NCBI GenBank assembly: GCA_021201795.1
Contig: JAJQEF010000049.1
Coordinates: 1-41,572 of the forward strand
DNA from: Rikenellaceae bacterium
GTDB lineage: Bacteria > Bacteroidota > Bacteroidia > Bacteroidales > Rikenellaceae
Direction: 5' to 3'
DNA length: 41,572 bases
Position 1 is the first letter of the stretch. Each line of letters opens with the position of its first letter. Positions 37,299-41,572 of the stretch are shown piece after piece. A program made the position numbers and the translations under genes. A model generated the notes under the pieces. That model was not told the DNA's origin and ran no database searches. It saw nothing but the letters and a program-made list of their open reading frames with translations.

Positions 37299-38381
37299 AT
37301 GGAAGAAGTAAGATTAATGAAAGGAAACGAGGTTCTGGCTGAGGCGGCAATAAGGTGCGGATGCGACGGATACTTCGGTTACCCTATAACTCCCCAGTCG
37401 GAAGTACTTGAAACCCTTATGGAGAGAAAACCATGGGAAGAGACCGGGATGATAGTACTACAAGCCGAGAGTGAAACGGCAGCGATCAATATGTTGTACG
37501 GAGGGGCGGCAGCAGGAAAAAAAGTTATGACATCTTCCTCCAGTCCGGGCATAAGCCTTATGAGCGAAGGATTGAGTTATCTTGCAGGAGCGGAGCTTCC
37601 ATGCGTAATTATAAACGTCTCCAGGGGTGGGCCCGGACTCGGAACAATTCAGGGCGCGCAATCAGACTATTTCATGTCAGTAAAAGGCGGAGGACACGGC
37701 GACTTCAATATGATAGTACTGGCTCCGGCATCCGTACAGGAAATGAACGATTTCGTTGAGCTGGCCTTCGATCTGGCCTTCAAATACCGCACACCTTCTT
37801 TGATCCTTGCGGACGGAGTGATAGGACAAATGATGGAAAAAGTCGTTTTAAAACCATTTAAACCGCGATGGACTGAAGAGGAAATAATCCGGATGAACGG
37901 AAACTGGGCGGTAACAGGAAAGAAAAACCGGAATAAAAATATAGTCACTTCGGTAGAACTCGACCCTCTCAGCCAGGAAGCGTTCAACCACAGACTACAG
38001 GCAAAATACAGGGAGATCGAAAAAAACGAGGTCCGTTACGAAGCAATCCATTGCGATGATGCGGAATATGTTCTTGTAGCTTACGGCTCTTCGGCAAGGA
38101 TATGTGAAAAAACAGTCGAGATCGCTCGCGAAAACGGACATAAAGTAGGCTTGTTGAGACCGATAACCCTCTTCCCATTCCCTAACGAACCTTTCGAAAA
38201 ATTATCGGAACAGGTCAAAGGTTTCCTGTCGGTAGAGATGAGCGCCGGACAGCTGATATACGATATTAGAATGGCGTCGAAATGTCGTGTACCGGTACAT
38301 CATTTCGGGAGAATGGGCGGAATGGTTCATTCGCCATCCGAGGTATACGACTCTTTGAAATCGTTTTTCTCACTTAATTAA
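37299..38381 (+). CDS. vorB: 2-oxoacid:ferredoxin oxidoreductase, alpha subunit (VorB/KorA type)
   Basis: A 360-residue alpha subunit. It has YFGYPITPQSEVLE near residue 25 (substrate and thiamine contact), the AINMLYGGAAAGKKVMTSSSSPG segment of domain I, and SRGGPGLGTIQGAQSDY. The C-terminal half holds domain II (YVLVAYGSSARICEKTVE). It decarboxylates 2-oxoacids with CoA to give acyl-CoA. Homologues are usually annotated as 3-methyl-2-oxobutanoate or 2-oxoglutarate enzymes; the sequence does not fix the substrate. Confidence 0.92.
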   Translation: MEEVRLMKGNEVLAEAAIRCGCDGYFGYPITPQSEVLETLMERKPWEETGMIVLQAESETAAINMLYGGAAAGKKVMTSSSSPGISLMSEGLSYLAGAELPCVIINVSRGGPGLGTIQGAQSDYFMSVKGGGHGDFNMIVLAPASVQEMNDFVELAFDLAFKYRTPSLILADGVIGQMMEKVVLKPFKPRWTEEEIIRMNGNWAVTGKKNRNKNIVTSVELDPLSQEAFNHRLQAKYREIEKNEVRYEAIHCDDAEYVLVAYGSSARICEKTVEIARENGHKVGLLRPITLFPFPNEPFEKLSEQVKGFLSVEMSAGQLIYDIRMASKCRVPVHHFGRMGGMVHSPSEVYDSLKSFFSLN

Positions 38382-38387
38382 CGAATT

Positions 38388-39152
38388 ATGTCAGACCTGA
38401 AAGTCGAAATAAAACCGGAAAATCTGGTTTACCAAAAATCCGCGGTGCTCACGGATGAGACCATGCACTACTGTCCGGGATGCAGCCACGGAACAATACA
38501 CAACATAATAGCGGAAGTGATCGAAGAGCTGGGAATACAGGAAAGTACGATAGGTGTTTCGCCTGTAGGATGTTCCGTATTCGCATATAACTTTATAAAC
38601 ACGGACTGGGTTCAATCGGCCCACGGACGCGGGGCTGCAGTTGCGACCGCACTCAAGAGACTGATGCCGGAAAAAATGGTATTTACTTACCAAGGCGACG
38701 GCGACCTCGCGGCAATCGGCACGGGAGAGACAATCCATGCATGCAACCGGGGTGAAAATATCACGATTATTTTCGTAAACAATGCGATCTACGGTATGAC
38801 CGGAGGGCAAATGGCTCCTACGACCGTTATGGGCATGAGGACGGCTACCACTCCTGAAGGACGCCAGGCGGATCTTCACGGTTACCCTTTTAAAGTTTCC
38901 AATATGGTAGCTCTGCTCGATGGAGTTTCTTACGTTACACGGCAGGCTGTTAACACACCTGCAAACGTGCGTAAAGCTAAAAGGGCATTGAAAAAAAGTT
39001 TCGAGAAATCGCTTGCAGGCAAAGGAACGTCTTTTATCGAATTTGTTGCGACCTGTAATTCGGGATGGAAGATGACGCCAGTGGCATCGAACAAATGGAT
39101 GGAAGAAAATATGTTTCCGGTTTATCCGCTCGGCGATATAAAAGATATTTAG
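38388..39152 (+). CDS. 2-oxoacid:ferredoxin oxidoreductase, beta (thiamine-binding) subunit
   Basis: A 254-residue thiamine diphosphate-binding subunit. CPGCSHGTIHN near residue 28 and the thiamine/Mg motif GDGDLAAIGTGE followed by NNAIYGMTGGQMAPTT are intact. It pairs with the alpha subunit to form the active site. It lacks the extra cysteine-rich tail of the pyruvate enzyme's beta subunit, which fits the KorB or VorA type. It lies 6 nt after alpha and 5 nt before gamma. Confidence 0.92.
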   Translation: MSDLKVEIKPENLVYQKSAVLTDETMHYCPGCSHGTIHNIIAEVIEELGIQESTIGVSPVGCSVFAYNFINTDWVQSAHGRGAAVATALKRLMPEKMVFTYQGDGDLAAIGTGETIHACNRGENITIIFVNNAIYGMTGGQMAPTTVMGMRTATTPEGRQADLHGYPFKVSNMVALLDGVSYVTRQAVNTPANVRKAKRALKKSFEKSLAGKGTSFIEFVATCNSGWKMTPVASNKWMEENMFPVYPLGDIKDI

Positions 39153-39157
39153 AAGAT

Positions 39158-39694
39158 ATGAAACAGGAAATAATAATAGCCGGTTTCGGGGGACAGGGAG
39201 TTCTGTCGATGGGTAAAATCCTCGCCTACTCAGGCGTTATGCAGGGACTCGAGGTAACGTGGATGCCTTCTTACGGGCCGGAGATGCGCGGCGGTACGGC
39301 AAATGTAACCGTAATTTTAAGCGACAACAGGATAAGCTCGCCAATAGTTCAGGATTACGATACGGTCATAGTGTTGAACCAGCAGTCGCTCGATAAATTC
39401 GAAAGCAGTGTAAAACCGGGTGGAATCCTCATGTATGATCCGAACGGCATATCGAATCCTCCTACCCGCACTGACATAACGATATATAAAATTCCGGCAA
39501 CGGAAGAATCTGCTAAAATGGGGAACCCGAGAGTATTCAATATGATCGTACTCGGTGCTCTGTTGAAAGTTAACCCGGTCGTAGAAATTGAAAATTCGTT
39601 CAAAGGACTGGAAAAATCCCTTCCTGAGAGATTGCACAAAACTATTCCAGCCAATCAGCAAGCTATTTTGCGCGGCATGGAACTGGTTCAATAA
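39158..39694 (+). CDS. 2-oxoacid:ferredoxin oxidoreductase, gamma subunit
   Basis: A 178-residue gamma subunit. It starts MKQEIIIAGFGGQGVLSMG, the standard start of this family, so I place the start at 39158; an upstream ATG at 39065 in the same frame would overlap the beta gene by 88 nt and adds unrelated residues. The WMPSYGPEMRGGTANVTVIL segment is typical. It is the last gene of the operon and is followed by a palindromic terminator. Confidence 0.93.
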   Translation: MKQEIIIAGFGGQGVLSMGKILAYSGVMQGLEVTWMPSYGPEMRGGTANVTVILSDNRISSPIVQDYDTVIVLNQQSLDKFESSVKPGGILMYDPNGISNPPTRTDITIYKIPATEESAKMGNPRVFNMIVLGALLKVNPVVEIENSFKGLEKSLPERLHKTIPANQQAILRGMELVQ

Positions 39695-39714
39695 TATACT
39701 TTTCTAACATTCGG

Positions 39715-39740
39715 AAGGTGCGGAATTCCGCACCTTTCAT
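39715..39740 (+). terminator. Terminator of the oxidoreductase operon
   Basis: AAGGTGCGG (39715-39723) pairs with CCGCACCTT (39728-39736) around AATT, forming a perfect palindrome. The T-tail is short (TTTCAT). Confidence 0.65.
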
Positions 39741-39812
39741 TATATATTATATTCTGAATTTATTTTCATTTTTGGGGGGGGACTTTATCAACCAACAAAC
39801 CAAATATGGTAA

Positions 39813-40019
39813 AATTCCAAGGGCGGATTCAAAGAAACACGGGTAACAGTCGAAGCGGAGGGTTATTAACCTGATACGGCTATCATCGATAAGGTTCAAT
39901 GCCATATCGTCATAAATCTTTTCTGCGTCGTCGGATGGCGCGTGGATGCGGCTACGGGAGCATTTACGGAACCGGAATACCAACACTACGATTTCGAGTT
40001 AATCCCGAAACCAGAATAA
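39813..40019 (+). pseudogene. Possible decayed gene remnant
   Basis: One plus-strand frame reads like protein but is broken by TAA 39867-39869: FKETRVTVEAEGY, stop, PDTAIIDKV, then GWRVDAATGAFTEPEYQHYD and FELIPKPE to TAA 40017-40019. The last 40 codons look like a natural protein end and are followed at once by a hairpin terminator. A G8 run (39774-39781) lies just upstream. I do not recognise the family, and the stretch could also be non-coding. Confidence 0.3.
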
Positions 40020-40052
40020 AAAACTGCCGGAACTGAATCCGGCAGTTTTTAT
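40017..40052. terminator. Terminator of the XRE/membrane cassette
   Basis: AAACTGCCGGA (40021-40031) pairs with TCCGGCAGTTT (40038-40048) around ACTGAA, with A- and T-runs on both sides. It touches the stop codon of the minus-strand regulator gene (40049-40051) and would also end the possible remnant on the plus strand. Confidence 0.87.
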
Positions 40053-40255
40053 TTCCAGTCCTCTTCTTCGAGGGTAAACACTTCTTCGACATGTTTGTCG
40101 AGTACAGCGGCTATTTTCATTATCAGCACACCGGAAGGTGAATATTTTTCCAGCTCTATCGCATTTATGGTCTGGCGGCTGACTCCACATTTATCCGCAA
40201 GCGTTTGCTGGGTAATACGTTTCACAGCCCTTTCAACGCGGATGTTATTCTTCAT
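40049..40255 (-). CDS. XRE-family helix-turn-helix regulator
   Basis: A 68-residue protein that is nearly all one Cro/CI-type DNA-binding domain: RVERAVKRITQQTLADKCGV, SRQTINAIELEKYSPSGVLI. The start is most likely ATG 40255 (MKNNIRVERA), which overlaps the end of the neighbouring membrane gene by 11 nt; an ATG at 40273 is also possible. Small regulators like this often sit with one or two small membrane proteins and control their own operon. The inverted repeat at 41186-41211 is a candidate operator. Confidence 0.9.
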   Translation of the reverse strand: MKNNIRVERAVKRITQQTLADKCGVSRQTINAIELEKYSPSGVLIMKIAAVLDKHVEEVFTLEEEDWK

Positions 40256-40644
40256 GTTTATCGAATATTTCAATAATTGTATGCGTAAATCTCATTTTAT
40301 GGATATAAAGTAAAATTAACAAATAGAAATCGAAAAACATATATTTTTCAAGAAACCGGTACGGAACGGCCAGAAGAACGATTATAAAATTGATCAGAAG
40401 CGCCCATAACAAAGATTCGAGCCTTACCTTTTGCGTATATTCGTCTTCAATTTTCTGCCTGGAAAAAGCAATTAATAATAACGCCAAAGTAATACTGAAA
40501 AGAACGATCTTCTTTGCCGCTACCGGGCTCCAGAGGTCCGCCGTCATCGAGAACAACGGAGTTATGACAAAGAAAAAAAACCAACAACGCCAGTGCGATT
40601 CCGACATAAACAAAGTTAAAAGGCAATAAAATTTTCGCTTTCAT
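40245..40644 (-). pseudogene. Small membrane protein, paralogue of the next gene, frameshifted at an A8 run
   Basis: From ATG 40644 the frame gives MKAKILLPFNFVYVGIALAL and then runs out of register. From the A8 run (40573-40580 on the plus strand) the other frame continues LFSMTADLWSPVAAKKIVLF and then AFSRQKIEDEYTQKVRLESL to TAA 40245. Dropping one base of the run gives a 132-residue protein with four hydrophobic segments that aligns with the 163-residue neighbour (EDEYT, IRL/VRL, LLWA/FLWA). So this is a single-base insertion in a homopolymer, real or an error. Confidence 0.85.
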
Positions 40645-40662
40645 AGGAGTATATTTATAAAA

Positions 40663-41154
40663 TTAATTTTCGTTTTTATTGAGTTTATTCATCCGGTAAA
40701 CGGATATCCGCATTTTTATGATAAAAAGAACTATCAGGAGATAAAAATTTACGAACATAAAATTGGCGAACATCATCTCTTTGAGGAAAATTATAGAAAT
40801 TATAACCAAGACCGAATTAACCGCAACAGCCCACAGAAATGAGTTAAGACGGATATTCCGGGTGTATTCATCCTCTGCTTTCTCGCGCGAGAAGGCAATA
40901 AATAGCAACGTTGCAGTAAACAAAATCATAGTTATTTCATCCAGGCACGAATTGCTGTGTGCATTGATCTGTGCATAATAATTATATACGCCTTCCGGGA
41001 AGTCGGGATTTTTCATTTTAAAGAATATCGAATTCACTATATTCGCCATACCGGTACCCAAGAAAAATACGTACGATAAAAGAAATGATACAGGCAATAA
41101 TAATCCGTATCCGATAAACCTGAAATAGCGGGGAAATAAATACTTCGTTTTCAT
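40663..41154 (-). CDS. Small membrane protein of an XRE-linked cassette
   Basis: A 163-residue protein with four hydrophobic helices: about 12-32, 76-88, 107-123 and 128-145. Between the second and third lies AFSREKAEDEYTRNIRLNSF, a charged cytoplasmic turn shared with its broken paralogue downstream. I have seen this pattern in small membrane proteins paired with XRE regulators in Bacteroidota, but I cannot name the family surely. It is the first gene of the three-gene minus-strand cassette. The function is unknown. Confidence 0.78.
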   Translation of the reverse strand: MKTKYLFPRYFRFIGYGLLLPVSFLLSYVFFLGTGMANIVNSIFFKMKNPDFPEGVYNYYAQINAHSNSCLDEITMILFTATLLFIAFSREKAEDEYTRNIRLNSFLWAVAVNSVLVIISIIFLKEMMFANFMFVNFYLLIVLFIIKMRISVYRMNKLNKNEN

Positions 41155-41185
41155 AATAGTAATATTTAATTAATAATTACATCGG

Positions 41186-41211
41186 TAAATGTAAATTATT
41201 TTTTACATTTA
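41186..41211. promoter_or_regulatory. Inverted repeat, candidate operator of the XRE cassette
   Basis: TAAATGTAAA (41186-41195) and TTTACATTTA (41202-41211) form a perfect 10-bp inverted repeat with a 6-nt spacer. It lies right downstream of the -7 box for the minus-strand cassette, where a bound repressor would block transcription. Confidence 0.55.
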
Positions 41212-41213
41212 TA

Positions 41214-41221
41214 CAAATATA
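41214..41221 (-). promoter_or_regulatory. -7 box of the XRE/membrane cassette
   Basis: TATATTTG on the minus strand matches TAnnTTTG, 59 nt before the first ATG of the cassette (41154). The inverted repeat at 41186-41211 follows at once. Confidence 0.5.
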
Positions 41222-41243
41222 TTTTACACAAAGTAAAAATAAG

Positions 41244-41555
41244 ATGACAGAAGTCCTAAGAATTTTAATTGATTACTGTACTTTAAACAATTTATTACAG
41301 TCAATTTTTATATTCCGAAAGGGATTTAGAAATAAGGCCTGGAGGAGCGATAGTAAATACATATCTGCCGTCTTTCAATCACAAGTTCCTGACGGGCTGT
41401 ATTATATAGGTTTTGACGATAATATGTCGGTAAGAGTCACCAGTCGTTACAGTACTGACGAAGAGAGAATTCCGATTCCTTCTTATGCTTATAGTATTTA
41501 TAATTATCGTTTATTGGAACTCTTCTGTCGACCGTCTTACCATGTAATTACGTAG
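41244..41555 (+). CDS. Doubtful small open frame at the window end
   Basis: A 103-codon frame from ATG 41244 to TAG 41553-41555. It contains SKYISAVFQSQVPDGLYYIG and VTSRYSTDEERIPI, which could be protein, but no family is recognised. A second frame over its end is hydrophobic (FLLMLIVFIIIVYW), so this may be a broken gene or chance. Base composition is more AT-rich than in the neighbouring genes. Confidence 0.25.
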   Translation: MTEVLRILIDYCTLNNLLQSIFIFRKGFRNKAWRSDSKYISAVFQSQVPDGLYYIGFDDNMSVRVTSRYSTDEERIPIPSYAYSIYNYRLLELFCRPSYHVIT

Positions 41556-41572
41556 GCTAATATTTGGCTTAG

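Noticed and set aside
39065-39157. Upstream start of the gamma subunit
   Set aside because: It would overlap the beta gene by 88 nt and adds residues with no family match; MKQEIIIAGFGGQG is the normal start.
39747-39986. Minus-strand 79-codon frame
   Set aside because: Its composition is not protein-like, and the opposite strand shows a better coding pattern and a shared terminator.

Overview
The window reads as a chromosomal segment of an anaerobic, fermenting member of the Bacteroidota, most likely Bacteroidales. The evidence is the TAnnTTTG-type -7 promoter boxes before many genes, a V-type ATPase operon with a DUF2764 protein in place of subunit C, a type III glutamine synthetase, DUF4301 and NigD-like proteins, and a four-gene 2-oxoacid:ferredoxin oxidoreductase. 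No phage, plasmid, transposase, CRISPR array or rRNA is visible.

Layout. 1-75 is the 3' end of an unidentified gene. 144-9162 (minus) is one co-directional block: a DUF4301 gene followed by the V-ATPase genes E, DUF2764, A, B, D, I and K. 9392-11235 (minus) is a translationally coupled ATPase plus DUF4435/TOPRIM pair that resembles two-gene defence modules of the PARIS/OLD type. 11355-15151 (plus) holds crcB, pta, ackA and butyrate kinase, the substrate-level phosphorylation end of fermentation. 15254-22100 has a broken AraC-GyrI regulator, a secreted TlpA-like protein, dnaK with a likely sigma-54-type promoter, and three tandem lipocalin-like lipoproteins, the third broken. 22102-28695 carries a HAD nucleotidase, a YgiQ radical SAM protein, tRNA-Glu(TTC), clpP-clpX, a broken SGNH hydrolase and a frameshifted gcvT. 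28762-31281 is an ECF sigma factor with a frameshifted anti-sigma/outer-membrane protein and a NigD-like lipoprotein gene with an early stop. 31505-36837 has glnN, then a minus-strand envelope set (GT2, LpxL-like acyltransferase, inositol-monophosphatase-like) and a small conserved protein. 37059-39694 is the 2-oxoacid:ferredoxin oxidoreductase operon. 40049-41154 is a small XRE regulator plus membrane-protein cassette with a palindromic candidate operator.

How the genes work together. The oxidoreductase makes acyl-CoA and reduced ferredoxin. Pta with AckA, and Buk with an acyl-phosphate source, turn acyl-CoA into acid plus ATP. The V-ATPase proteolipid has the side chains of a sodium-binding rotor, so the enzyme probably couples ATP to a sodium gradient. 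GlnN and GcvT cover nitrogen and one-carbon metabolism. DnaK and ClpPX cover protein quality control.

The most striking feature is the number of genes broken by one small lesion: in-frame TAG in an AraC-GyrI gene, TAG in a lipoprotein, TAA in an SGNH hydrolase, TGA at codon 3 of a NigD-like gene, and 1-nt frameshifts in gcvT (A9 run), an anti-sigma gene and a membrane-protein gene (A8 run). A further possible remnant lies at 39813-40019. Core enzymes are otherwise intact. This fits early genome decay, homopolymer-based switching, or uncorrected sequence errors; raw reads would decide. TAG is still a true stop here, since dnaK and ackA end in TAG.
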